Assembly: GCA_050084985.1 (NCBI GenBank)
Contig: JBITNC010000002.1
Span: forward strand, 13,392,001-13,456,000
Reading direction: 5' to 3'
Source: Nageia nagi
Lineage: Eukaryota > Pinophyta
Length of the DNA stretch: 64,000 nt
Part shown: piece by piece, positions 1 to 12,388 of the stretch
How the letters are laid out: the number at the start of each line of letters is the position of its first letter
Numbering within the stretch: position 1 is the first letter of the stretch
Notes under the pieces: model-generated
Seen by the model: only the letters and a program-made list of their open reading frames with translations
Databases searched by the model: none
Told to the model about the DNA's origin: nothing
Translations under genes and position numbers: made by a program

Positions 1-1328
1 ATTAGTTTACAAATTCAAAATAACACATGCAACCAACATATAAGTTTCACTAAACTTCAAGATTTTCACTAGTCATCAAATGGAAATACTAAAATTAAAA
101 AACTCGAGGAAAACTAGCAACACTACAACCATTTCATTGAGAATTAAGGGGATCTACTACTATTGGATCAAAGTTAAGATCAATAGAAAAGAATGGTTAG
201 TGGATAATTAAGAAAACAAATAGCTAAGTAAAAATCTAGCAAGTGGTAAAAACTAAAAATAGTAATAAATAAAAAGACAATAAAGATTTTAGTAGAGAGA
301 GTCCCAAGGCCATCTAATGATGTAAATTCAAATATAACTAAGATCTACTAGTAGAGAAGAGAAAAAAGATGAAATATAAATATTATATTGGGATTTGGAA
401 TTATTGTTCATGTCAAAGTAATTAAAAACTATGTTGTGTGCTATAGATATTTATTTCAACTTTAAGGAAAATTAAAATTCATAGAGTTTAAAAACATAGA
501 GCAACTTAACACTATAAAATATTAGAGAGTTTTCATTGTTAGAGTTTTAGAAGTAGATTTTAATTACAAAGAAGAAATGATGTTTAAATTAACATTATCA
601 AAGAGTTCTATTTATAATTAATATACCATTTAGTTGAATTAAAAGAGATAAATGTTTTAGCTAAACATGGAGTCATATGGCAGCATAAAATCAACCCTAT
701 ACCAACAACTCCAAGGAAAGATAATTTTAAAAGATACAGTAAATTTAGCAAAGAGACACATAGTAGGGGAAGATATTCTAGAGTTTATCCTCATACAAAT
801 TGAAAAATAAGCCATCTTCAAGTTCAAATTTATAGAACAAATCTATAAGTTTTCCTTTGTATTAATAAAATATTATATCTAAAATTAAGGATTCTATAGC
901 CCTACCTCTCTTAAGAAATCAATGAGGGGATTTAAACTTCAAAATGATAGTTTTTCCTAAGATTTATTTTTCCTTAGATTTGATGGTATGATTAACTCAT
1001 AAATACAACCTTATTACCAGATTATTCAAAAAGAGTAATGGTTCAATTTCTTTTAGAATTAACCCAAATGTTTTTAGTGTAGTATTGAAAATAAGGCCCA
1101 ATTCATAGCCTATGGACCATAGTAGAATAGTGGAGAAATCCAAGAATACTTTGAATTTGAATGTATGTAATAAATTCTTTAAGGATCCCATAAATAACAT
1201 AAGCTTTTTTTTTTTTAGGAAGCAATGGCTTATGCCTCGAATTATGGACTATGTTAATATGATTAGTATTGTGTTATGCACTAGATAATTTAAAATCACC
1301 CTCTTATTAAGTATTATTTCTATCTTGT
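1..1328. other. AT-rich intergenic DNA, no gene recognised
   Basis: Very AT-rich sequence with many stops in all frames. I see no domain, LTR boundary or RNA gene. It is probably decayed repeat DNA. Confidence 0.5.
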
Positions 1329-3209
1329 ATGAATAACAAGAAGGCAGCTATCCAACTATATGATTGGGAAATATACATTTATGATTTAATTAATCATAAA
1401 ATGATAGAGTTGAAAAAGGTAATTATTGAAATTGAGAATGTAACATCAAGGTTCACTCATTATTTTATTTTTATATATTTCCTAGTTAAAAAATTACCTA
1501 CCTACATAATTGTGGGATTAGGAGGAGATGAAATTGTAAATTTTATTCAAGGTAAACTCTATTTCATTCATGAAGGAGAATAATTTGAGAGTAAAGGCAA
1601 GGTTTATAAAGAATTATTTCTTGTAATGTATTTTATTATCACTAGGAATATACCAAATAGCATTAGTGAGCCTTTTCTTAGGGTTGATGCACTTAAATAT
1701 GGAATCTTGAAGAAGGTCATTAGGGAAAAAATGTAGTGCTTTGGGTCTAGCTTTTAAATATATAATTTATTCCAATACCTAGATGATAAAAAAAATATTT
1801 TTGATAGGTATGAATAAAAACCACTATTTAAAAAATATTATTTTAGGGCCATACTATGCATTTGTCTATCACACATATTTTGATCTAAACTAAAGTATTT
1901 TTTATTTAATCCTTTTGGGAAAATATACCTAACATAATGAAGCTTGTCTTGGATATTTTTTCATAAATTGTTCATGAATATTATATTTTTTATTAATTTT
2001 TTATGGGTCATAATTGTGGCTTTGAAAAATGCTCATGTCCCACATGCATAATTAGATATAAAGTTATCATTTTTTCAAACCTTTTTTTTTATAAATTTTT
2101 GTAGAGAATTATCTAAAGGTTGTCCCAATATTTTTTTCTCAAAATTCTTAAAAATTAAAAATTTATATATATATGACTCTTAGTTACCTCCAAATTATCC
2201 CTCAAGGTATGCCCCCTTTTCTATGATTTACTTAGATATTGTTAGAAAAATGATTGAGGATGTTAAATTGAAACTACTAAAAAGTTAGAAAACCCCTTAT
2301 TTGATTCCCTCTTTTCAAAATAGGCATTACATATACAATATCTTTGAAATTATGTTGCATGATACTAATTAAATGAATGAATTCTATCTAATTATTTTCA
2401 AGTAGAGATGATTTGATTCCTATGGTTATCATAAAATCATAAGCTGGTCACATTTATAAATGTGGTGTATGCACTTAATTTCTTTGAAGATGCATTAAGC
2501 TTGGCCATAAAAAGTGGTACATTTGTTCAACTGGTATGGAATACTTTTCAAGTAACTATAAGAAATTATTATAATAAGAATAATATTAGAAATTACAATG
2601 ATATGCTTAAGGCTCTTAGAGAATAATTTGTAGAAAATAATCCATTATTGATTAAACCATTGTTGCCTTCAATGATGGAGGATTTATTCTACCTAGTAGA
2701 AAAAGAAGGGGAATTAGTGGCTAATTTAATAAAGAAATAAAAATCTTAAATAATCAAATATTTTTTAGCCTTTTTATTCATTACTTTCTCAACCAACACC
2801 TTCATCAAGAAGGGAGCCATGTGTTCAAAAAGTTGGACCTATTTCTTCCTAAACAATAGTTAGTTCACAACCTCCACTAACCTAAACATCAACATGATCT
2901 TTAGTTCCAACTTTTGGCTAGCTAATTACCAAAGCTATTCCCTAAGTAATTTTTCCATGTACATCAACTCCTATAACATCTACAACAACCAGCTTAAGCT
3001 CAAAATAAGAAATGCCAACACCTATTATAATTACCATTGGAGATAAAAAGAAAATGTTGAACACCTATCAAAGAAAGAAATATAAGGAAGTTGGTGGAAT
3101 GCATAATTTGCTTAGAGGATTTACCATAAAGGAGTCTAGCCCTTCTAAATATCCACCTTACAAGAAGCCTAAGATTGATGTATTAATTATTCTACAATTG
3201 AGAAAATAA
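1329..3209 (+). pseudogene. Unrecognised decayed coding block
   Basis: An 84-codon frame from 1329 continues in the same frame past its TAA at 1581 for about 50 more codons, so the original reading frame was longer. A second stretch, about 2460-2740, reads as ordinary soluble protein with one stop (FEDALSLAIKSGTFVQLVW, later LVEKEGELVANLIKK). A third short lysine-rich frame lies at 3012-3209. I recognise no domain. The likely source is an accessory or gag-like frame of an old retroelement, but that is inference. No LTR, primer binding site or pol remnant was found beside it. Confidence 0.3.
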
Positions 3210-6186
3210 TGGTTTAGTTACCTAAGAAATGAAGGGGTCATTTTCCACTTATGGATATGAGCATCCTATGTACATTGGTCTTACTCATCATGTAGAAGAG
3301 CGATCCAAAGTGGGTTTTTCTCCTATAAAAGTAAGGTTTGGTCTTGAGTTCATTGCACACTTCTAAAGAGCATTGTTATTTTATTAGTTTATTTATAAAG
3401 AGCTAGGATAGTGCAAGGTTATATTAGGAGAGTTGAGAAATATGTCTTAATTCAAATGTATTTGTAAGTTCTTAATAGAGTAATAGATTTTATGTTCGTA
3501 GTGGATTTTTCTCATTACTCCATAGGAGTGATTTTTACCACTCTACTTTATTTTCTATTATTTCTTTATGATTTTGATTTCTTAGAAGAAATAAGACTTT
3601 TGGTGTATATAGATGTTGGATTATCTATAAGTGATATTGGTTAGGAACCTTCTAATCATCTTATAAGAGAATTTATTATTTCTATAAATCCTATAACTAA
3701 TGAAAAATTCATCAACAAAGACTTAGAAAATATGTTGCATGTTCAATCTATGAATATTAAGGAAATATAAATTTATGATGGGAAAACCAGTTATTTCATG
3801 ATATAAACTTGTTATGGATGAATATGTATTGCATTCAAAATGTTATATATTTACAATAGAATATATTGATGTTAGGAAAAAATAATTAGAAATCTTAAGA
3901 ACTATTACAATTAATATAAAAAAAAATTACATGAAATTTTGTTACATGAAAAAAATGTAACTTTATTAGGTATCAAAAAAAGATGAGTGAATGAAAAATA
4001 AGAAGAATAAAAGATGACTATTAAAAATAAAATATAAAGAAGGAAATTCAAAAGAATAAGATGAAAATAATAATGGAAAATAAATTCAAAAGAACATGAA
4101 GATCTAGTGAAAATGAAAAAGAGCATTAAAAATATATTCATATAGAGAAAAAAATGGAGAAATATTACATGAGGATGAATATCTAATTCTTAATGTATTC
4201 AAGATTAAAAGGAAAATAAAATCAAAGAGTCAAAGGCTACTTCAAATTTATAATTAGATTGACATCTATATCATAATGAAAGATAAAAATAATGGAGATA
4301 AAAGGGATACATTAAAGAATAAATTTAGAATGGGTACATTCCACATTCAATAGGTAATAAAGATAGAAAAAAAAAGCCATGGTACAATAGTTAGAAAATA
4401 CTCAATGCAATATGGAAGCAACAATGTTTAACTAAAAAAATGGAGAAATAATTATTACTACGTCAAAAACATCAAGAATACAAAATACTCATGTACTTGG
4501 AATAACAGAAGAGTTCAAGCTACATAAGCTATCTCAAAAAGGTATATAAGATTAATAATAAGGAGTAATATCTATAAAGAGTCCAAGGAATTGGATAAAT
4601 GCTTAAGCTTTACAATAATTTGTAACAACAATTAAAGAAGAGTATAAATATATTTGTAACAATAGTTCAAGTTATATAATTCTATAGTTGGGGATATGAG
4701 ATGCATATTGAAAGAATAATAGAATCTTGAAAATATAATGTATTGTATATGATATATGAGACACAATGAATGAATAGTACCTTTTAATATCCTTTAAGCC
4801 CAATGGTTTGTAATACCTATCAAAATTTGTCGAAAGATAAATTATATTTATCATTTATATATTTAAATGATTATTTCTAATAAAATTAAGATTCATAATA
4901 AAATCTCCATCCTTGTTTTGATTATCTTTGTTTAAGAATTCATTATAGGTTTGCTTAATATCTATGTAAAATGGGCAAATAGGAAGAAAATGAATCTCAT
5001 CTTCTATGGAATTTAGGTTACAAAAACTTACAAATTCTTTTATCCAATGATGTTTTAGGTATTATTCACATCTATGGCTTGTAAAGAGATGACAAGAAGA
5101 TGATTTGTATGGTAAAGAATTAAACAAAATGTAAAGAGTGAAGGTAACCATCTTTTATTATGAATTCTTGCATTTTAGTCTAACATAGTTAATTTTTGCA
5201 CATGTACGTATTCATATTCGATTAAGATATCTGAAGGTAAAAATAATTTGATAACATCATCAACAATAACAACCATCTTAAACTATACATCTTTGATCTT
5301 CATTTATAATTTTTATGATAAAATTTACATACCTCTATCATATTAATAAAAATTGTATCCAACATTCTCCTAACTTTAACAATTCTCTCTTTTCAACATG
5401 TATCATGATCATAAGAATAATTAAAACATAAATAAAAAAAATAAAAACATTGCTCAACTTATTTTTACAAAGCTTCATTTAGTAAACATGCCTAAATCTT
5501 ATATTTTTAGAGGACTCTCTTAGATTGCCCCACATAACTATCAAATATCTTCATTCGATGGCATGATTCATCTGATTGTACAACTCGAAGTTGTTCAGTA
5601 ATTAAATGAGTTATACGATAAATACAATGTAACATACGATCATTAAATGAGTCATACGATCACTAGCTAAATGTTGTTTGCACCATCGCATGCTCCTTGG
5701 AACACGATTGGGTTCACAAATCTAGAATCATCATCGTATAAACAATGCAACAAAGTCCTTCGCTTTATGACATATGCACTGGTTTCTGTACAGAATCTAG
5801 GTTATAGATACGCTATTACATATTCATATTAGTTTCTCAGAGGGAGACACGCTAAGAATTGCATACATATTTAGTTACGAGTGCTGATATCGAACTTACA
5901 TTGTTTCTAAATACTTCATACAATTCAGAGTCTGATAAACTCAAGAGTTGGATTGAGATTCCAACAGGAAACAATCTCGTATTACCACACAAACGTTCAT
6001 GACAGTAATTGGATTTCAGCAAACACTTTTGAAAGAAAAGGCTGATACTGTGAATGAAATGCTATAATGATACACCTGCTAAACCTTTGTTTAAGTAAAA
6101 TGTATGTAAATCATCCATTTTTTTTTTTCCTTCCATGTAAATTACGAGGAGTTCTTGCACTTCGGCTTCGTGTTGGAAATAGGATT
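3210..6186. other. AT-rich intergenic DNA
   Basis: No convincing coding sequence; the short frames here have no recognisable composition or motif. Around 5600-5665 a short direct repeat of the type ATTAAATGAGT(T/C)ATACGAT occurs twice. From about 5560 base composition becomes more balanced towards the WRC gene, and 5900-6186 may hold its 3' UTR. Confidence 0.4.
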
Positions 6187-8056
6187 TCACAGGTGAGTGG
6201 CGTTGATAAGATGCAATTCCTTGTATTTGTTCCCAACACCCTTATTGTTCACTGAAACTGTAACTGCACTATTGTTGGCATTGATATTTTTGAATCTGGA
6301 CTTGCCCAGATGGTGTTCACACAGTGAATACCCAACAAGAGTCCGTTGGGAGCACCGCCAACCCCTTCCATTCCTACGCTTGCACTGCGAACCTCCATGA
6401 TTTATATCATCACTTATTTTCGGTTTATGAACAGCCTGATTGGTGTTGAGATTCATGTTATCCTCTTTCCTTCCTGCCTTGTGATATTGAGCACCATCGC
6501 ATCCGATAGCGTGGTACTTTTTGCTTCGTTTCTTCTTGACAGTTAGGTCGCCAACGGATACGAAAAGCTTTTGAATCTCATCCGATTTCGACACCTCAAG
6601 TTCACTACGGAGGCCTGAAATCTGTTGATCCAAGCTGCCGGACGTCTCTTTTTTCATACGATCTGCTGAATAAGAAAATGTTATCATGTTTGACATGGAG
6701 TAATAACAATACGAGCTAGATCGAGCGAGAGTGGGCAGTGGAATTGCAAAAAATACCTACCTCCGCTTGCAAGAAGTATTGATTTGTTCCTTCCATTTCT
6801 GCTATAGAGAGAAATACAAAGTGGGTAGATATATCATATATCAGTGGTCTGGATATCGAAAGTACTTTGGATTCGCGAAACCCCACAATGCAAAACAATA
6901 TTGTTATGTGGAATCCTCTATCTGCTTGAGGTTTTGAGTAAGTGGACGAATAAAAGCAAGTAGTGTGGGGACTTACCTGATAATACCATTCCATTTGTAA
7001 TTTGGATTGTGGCCTTCCCCACCTGCCTGCACAATCGAGACAAAAATCGGATGGCTTTGAGTGCAGTGGAATCGTAAACCTTATATAACAACAAAATCAA
7101 TTTTCCTAACAGCGTTAAGCCATTTTCTCAAAGGGCCCTCCTAATCCTCATGGTTTTCATGTGTTGTCCAGATTAAAGACGATGTTTCTTAAGTAAAAGT
7201 TGCCTATTCGTTATTTTGAGCAAGACAAAACTGCTTAGAGCGGTAAACTGTGTTCTATAGTAGAAAGAGATAAGATAGAAAATCGCTGCTTAAACAAACT
7301 GAGAAATATACCATACCAACAAACACTAAAATCTTTCCTGTACCCCTGACAATTCCCACATTGGTAACTTATCTCCATATATTTGGTTAACCAAACATGA
7401 GGGTTTTGGAAAGCAAAACCAGATTAACCCACTTGCACTATCATATCATCACTGCCCGTGAGATTCGATCCCATCCTCAATCACATCATAACGAAATTAT
7501 TAATGAAGACTGAAATCCGTGGCTTTTGTAACGCAGTCTGAACATCCGTAGGAAAGTTAGATACTTTGATGGGCATGGGCATACATATTCCAATCGATTA
7601 TCAATCAATCCATGTCTGTGCCCATAATCCATGACGCCCTTAGGGCGGTATCTCGTTTTTATCTTGAAACTGTATGTTCCCAAAGAAAACCCTTATATAC
7701 GTTCCGGGTAATCTAAAAATATTACGAACAGTAGAGAAACTGCACTTGGGGCTACTTCCTACTCCAAGAAAACATGCAAACTAGAATAAATAAGGGATGC
7801 TTTCTGCGTAACTGACCTTTTCCGCCTCGCTTTTTGTGTTAAATCGGAGCAATACATTCCTCCAGTTGTGAGCAGGCAGTTTTTGAATTCCATGACAGTG
7901 TGTTGGTGCCCATGCAGCATTTTCTGTCAGCTCCGGCTCGGCCTCCGACTGGACGTTCATGGCGGCAGCTACCAGAGGAAGAAGGAAGTTTCTGCCCTCG
8001 GGTTCCAAACATGAAGAGGAAGATTTTACACCCAGAGAACGTTTTCTGATCCTCAT
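6187..8056 (-). CDS. WRC-domain zinc-finger protein, four-exon gene
   Basis: Inferred exons on the minus strand: 8056-7817, 7026-6977, 6801-6761 and 6665-6187 (TGA at 6189-6187), giving about 269 residues. Splice sites are canonical: donors AAG|GTCAGT, CAG|GTAAGT and GAG|GTAGGT; acceptors TGTGCAG, CTATAG and TTCAG, each after a pyrimidine-rich stretch. Phases agree at every junction, and the alternative phases I tried hit stops. The WRC core at 6384-6310 (about residues 205-229) has the pattern C-x9-C-x10-C-x2-H with a GRGWRC centre. This is the plant DNA-binding and nuclear-targeting motif also found in growth-regulating factors. A basic stretch KKKRSKK (about residues 154-160) looks like a nuclear localisation signal. 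No QLQ domain is seen, so it is not a full growth-regulating factor. I chose the ATG at 8056 because it begins MRIRKRS; an in-frame ATG at 8185 is possible. Probable role: nuclear regulator, target unknown. The exon model lacks transcript support. Confidence 0.75.
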
Positions 8057-8530
8057 TCTGGATCTGATCTCAGTACATTCAAAACCTGCCCAGAAAAGAC
8101 TCCCCAGGTTTAGCGATCCAACAAGATATATCATACTACGCCAAATCGTTCCCCTTCTCCTCGGGCATACGCGACTGGTTGGCACGTGTAGAAGGAGGAC
8201 CGTTGGTTGCCGGTAATGCCGGGAAAGTTTACCGGCAGCCGTGGGCCACTCTGCCGGCCAACGACCGGCTGCTGCCTGTCAATATTAATCTTTTGAAAAC
8301 TTATGTTTCAACGCCTTTTCGCAGGACTTGCCATAAAAATATCAATATGTCACACGATCGCACTGACTGGGAGTAAATAGTAAAAAACATCTCACCAAGA
8401 AAAGGTAAAGGTCATGTAAATGGTAAATAAATTTCACCGTCTTCCCAGTCCGTATCGCTGGAGTTCAGCGTGCGCCATTTCAAACAACAGGTTAAAATGT
8501 AGTATGATACGGCGCAAGCTGATATGATAT
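8057..8530 (-). promoter_or_regulatory. Upstream region of the WRC gene: G-box and inverted repeat
   Basis: This stretch is distinctly GC- and CpG-richer than its surroundings, as expected of a promoter or 5' UTR. A palindromic G-box CACGTG (bZIP/bHLH site) lies at 8183-8188. GGTTGCCGGTAA (8204-8215) and TTACCGGCAGCC (8229-8240) form an almost perfect inverted repeat with a 13-nt loop. CCAACG at 8258-8263 can also pair with CGTTGG at 8201-8206, giving a competing larger fold. No clear TATA box or start site is assigned. Confidence 0.45.
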
Positions 8531-8532
8531 TG

Positions 8533-8942
8533 GATGCAATAGATGTGAATTTTAACTTTAAGTTATTTAAAAGTTGATTTAATAAAATCAAATCATTCTA
8601 AATTTTTTATACCTTCTTCTTTGTCTAGTTGTTTATTTATAACTAAGGTTTTGAGTCATTATTATCATATTTGATAGGTTTATTATGCATCATCGTAGAA
8701 ACTATATAAAATAGTACTTTTTTAAACTCATAAGTATTAATTACAACTCCCCATCATCACTTACATTTGCATTAGTAGTTGAGCACTAAGTCACATATAT
8801 TATTAAACTATCAAATTTGATTATGATAACTCGAAACCTTAGTTATAAACATACAACTAAGAAATGAAGAAGCTAGAAATTTTTTAAAGTGATTCAACTT
8901 TATTCAATTGGATTTTAAGAGGTATAAAGTTAGATTGCATCA
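8533..8942. mobile_element. Foldback MITE-like element with long inverted arms
   Basis: The left arm from about 8533 (starting GATGCAAT) is the imperfect reverse complement of the right arm ending near 8941 (ATTGCATC). Shared blocks include TTTATAACTAAGGTTT, TTTGATAG and a pyrimidine block CTTCTTC. The arms are roughly 130-140 nt with a spacer of about 120 nt and no coding capacity. The structure fits a non-autonomous DNA transposon (MITE or foldback type). Ends are approximate and no target-site duplication could be fixed, so the superfamily is unassigned. It ends about 0.5 kb upstream of the WRC start codon. Confidence 0.6.
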
Positions 8943-9179
8943 CAATTGAATCTTCTCCCCTATCAATGTTATATTTAAAATAAATTTCAAATGATTACTT
9001 ATTAGCACAAAAATTTATAGAAATTGATAATTTAATGCACAACTATTGGATCAAATATGTTCTATGAATGAACAAATATATGATAATAAACCTCACAACC
9101 ATTGGTACGTGCTCACCTATTGGATCCTCTCCCTTGTATGTATGTTTACATTTAGTTTAAAAGAAAAAAAAGAAAGAAA
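8943..9179. other. Spacer between MITE and LINE
   Basis: No gene seen. It contains an A-rich stretch near 9160-9178. Confidence 0.3.
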
Positions 9180-10150
9180 TTATATTAATGTCCACAGATA
9201 ACCAAAATCAGTCAATGGGACTAGTGGATACAATCATGTACGAGATACCAATATGACCCCTAATGGGTCCAATCTAAGAAAGCAAAAAAGTAAATAGTGT
9301 AAGCAATATATCATAATAAGAATAATGTAACCCCAAAAGGGAGAGATATACAAAGAGATGGTCAAGAGAGGGCCATCATATATGATAATTGTACTGTAGA
9401 AAGGTATCACTCATATGAGGGGAGCCAACCCACATCCCTGCTACTAGAGGGGAAGAAAGATATGATCTGAAGAGTCCTCAATGGTACCTAAATATCAAGA
9501 AGGCATCTTTTAGTGTGTTGAGTGGGGGAAGAAGGGGGCTCATCTTGAGGTCGCTTGCGAGACTCATGTGGAAGAAGCATGAAAGAAATATGTAATATGA
9601 AGATCACCTGCTAGATGCTGAGCTCGAGAGAGAAGATGCTTTTGAAGAAGGAAAGCCTCTTGAAGGTAAAAAGCCAAACATTGCTTATCAGGATACTGAA
9701 AGAAAGTAGATAATAGTCTATGTGCATCCCTAAAAAGATAATAATACTAACCTTAGATCTCATAATACATTGAACATTAGAAGATGAAGTGATCCTTAGT
9801 CTCAGGTTCTAGCAAACAAATATGATAAGTACGTAGATCTTGAGCTAGAAGATAAGCTATCTCTACCCTTAGCTGATGGGAGAAAACTTGAAACTATCCT
9901 AGGAACATCCTTAAGCTAGGAGGAAGATGTGAACTGATGTATCCTAGGGTAAGGATCAAACCACTATCAATATATAAATAGTGTTATGCATAGTGCACCA
10001 ACTTTGGTGATAATGGTTGAGGAGGAGAGACCCAAGTGGTTTGAATGAAGGCCCTATAAATGGTGTCTCGAATAGTCGAGAAAGAGTTTGCAAGGGAACT
10101 AACTAAACTCCCTTGAGGTGCAAGTAGAAAATCTTAAGAAAACTAAATCA

Positions 10151-10369
10151 TTAGAGAATCTCACTAACCTCAGCAAACCAACATCTATGATAACCTTGTG
10201 CGGCTAAATCCATAGATGAAGCTAAAACCCTAAAAAGAAGTCTCATTATGTTGCCTACAGAATTAGAGAGGCTATGTAAGTGATGGAGGTAGAGGACTAT
10301 GAAGGTAAGGGCCCACATCTGAAGAGGCTGACAACCAAACTCAGTAAACATAACAAGGTGGCGGACCAT
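10151..10369 (-). pseudogene. LINE ORF2 C-terminal remnant
   Basis: A 72-codon open stretch on the same strand downstream of the RT block. The text FTEFGCQPLQMWAL followed by a hydrophobic LHHLHSL segment resembles the C-terminal region of plant LINE ORF2 proteins (E-x-G-x-x-P-L-x type). It is short and weakly diagnostic, and it is assigned mainly from its position. Confidence 0.35.
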
Positions 10370-10689
10370 CCTCTTACTTCAGATGGATCGAAATAATGTA
10401 CTAACCAAGATCCTCTCAATCGAAGCCCAACCATATTGGTTAGTACATTATAACATGTAACAAGGGTGTGGAAAAATTGTAATTTGGATGGTATATCTTG
10501 GAAGTGAAGTTGTATGCATTATTTCTCAAGTGTGGAGACCGATGCATATCCTTGGCTTACTTTAGGAAGGGCTACTGCTCTCATGGAGAATCTAGGGCTT
10601 GAAAAGAGCACTCCTAAATAAGTTTAGGAGGTGGAGGTATCTATGTGATTTACATGGAAGGTTATCAAGGTTCGATCCAATGTAGCTTT

Positions 10690-11570
10690 TGAAGCATTGA
10701 AAACCACAATCTTAGTCATGCTCAAGTTCACCATAAGCTCCTATCGAGTATTAAAAGCATCAAAAGCATGGACAAGAATTTGAAGGCCCTCAACTAAGTG
10801 TGAAAGTAGCACAATATCATCCATAAAGAGGAGGATGGGCACCCTACTACCATGGAGGTGGCCACCCACATAAGGATCATAAGTCTCTAGAATGTAAGAC
10901 TTAAGCTCATCAATGTATAGATCAAAGAGAGTGGGTAGCCTTGCTTCACCCTAATCATGCTAAGGATACTATTAGTGAGCCCCTCTGAAGTACAAACCTA
11001 CCCTAAAAGAGTATTATATAAAGTCAATATGGCTATAAGACCAACATCTGGGATGCCCAGTCTCTAAATACAATCCATGAGTTTATGATGAGGAACAATA
11101 TCAAAAGTTTTTCTAAAGTCCACAAAGCAATAGAAGATCAAGGAATTTTGAAATTAATCCTCCTCAATGATCATTTTGAGTGTGAATATATGGTCTATGA
11201 TGCAGTGATCTCGTCAAAAACCCACTTGTCCTCCTACCCTAAACCCTCTAGCATTGACTATTTGAGAAATGTAGTCCTCTAGTACTGTGGCATAAAGCTT
11301 GGCCAAGATGTGATCGATCATAATAGTATGATAATTTCTTGGTTCATTTGGATCCCCAACTTTGAATATGGGATGAATGATGTTAGAGGTATAAGAGGAA
11401 GGAAACCTCGAATAAATGACATTATTGAAAAGTATGGAAATAAATGGTGGAAGGGTGAACTTGCCATGCTTTAGGAATTCAGCCTAAAGGTTCTCGATAT
11501 TAGGAGATTTGTCATAATTAAGCTTTAGCATGGCTCTATGAATGAGAGAAGAGGAGAAGAAATCTAAAGT
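10690..11570 (-). pseudogene. LINE reverse-transcriptase remnant
   Basis: Reading the minus strand across frame changes gives the usual LINE RT order: an N-terminal block with NYDKSPNIENLQAEFLKHG, then FKVGDPNEPRNYHTI near 11350, a central block with VDFRKTFDIVPH near 11110, and a palm block LLFMDDIVLLSH near 10830. The last corresponds to the catalytic F/Y-x-D-D box, with M-D-D retained. Several stops and frameshifts interrupt it, so it is a pseudogene. Confidence 0.6.
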
Positions 11571-12388
11571 GGGGGATGAGAGAAATGAATGGGTGGGTAA
11601 TGGTCAAGGATATTGTAAAGGTGGGATGCGTAATCTTTCCAAGTTTGGAGGGAAATGAAGTTAGGGGTACGTTTCTTGGGTAGAAAGGTGTGTTAAAATT
11701 TTTTTGGATTGGAATGAAGCGAAGAGAGGATCTTTGACCTCCTTTTGAACAAGAAGTGGCATTTATTGGTTTGAAGGAGACAATGATAGGAGAGATGTAG
11801 AAAAAAGTAGAGTGGGATGGAGGATCAATGGTAATGCCATGTCAGAGATGATGGTGAGTTTCCTTGCAATCATTATCGAACCAATGGTTCATTGGATAAT
11901 AGCTTGGGTGATAGAAGTGAAGGGGAAGGGATAATCTTATGAGGGTTGTAGAGCAAAGAGAATCAATCAAAATGAGTTCTTAGTCTTCCATAAAAGGTAG
12001 GGAGTGTAATTCATAAAGTTTTCATTTCAGAATGCTATTATAGAGTGGATCTTGACTTGAGTAAAAAGTATGGTGGTGTGTGGTGGGATGGAGGTGGAAG
12101 GGGTGCTAAGGGATGGTGGGAAGTAAGCTATAATTGGGAAGGATAGGTGAGCATGATCAGCCAATGGGAGGTGAGGTGCAACTATGAAAGACTAGATTTA
12201 TGTGCTAAGGGAGGGATTAGAGAGAATGTAGTCTACTACATTAGAACCCCAAACATGGGGGAAGCAAGTGTAGTGTTAAGACTAGGGGAACTGAGCAATG
12301 CTATTAAGAATCAAGAGGTAATGTGTATCACCAAGATGAAGAAGAAATATGTTATAACCTGAGGGTGGGTTATGTCTTCTAAATCTCT

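Noticed and set aside
6067-6546. Plus-strand open frames over the WRC exon
   Set aside because: Antisense shadows of the WRC exon, no recognisable domain.
7441-7475. Box B-like GATCGAATC inside WRC intron 1 (minus strand)
   Set aside because: No box A at a suitable distance upstream; probably chance.
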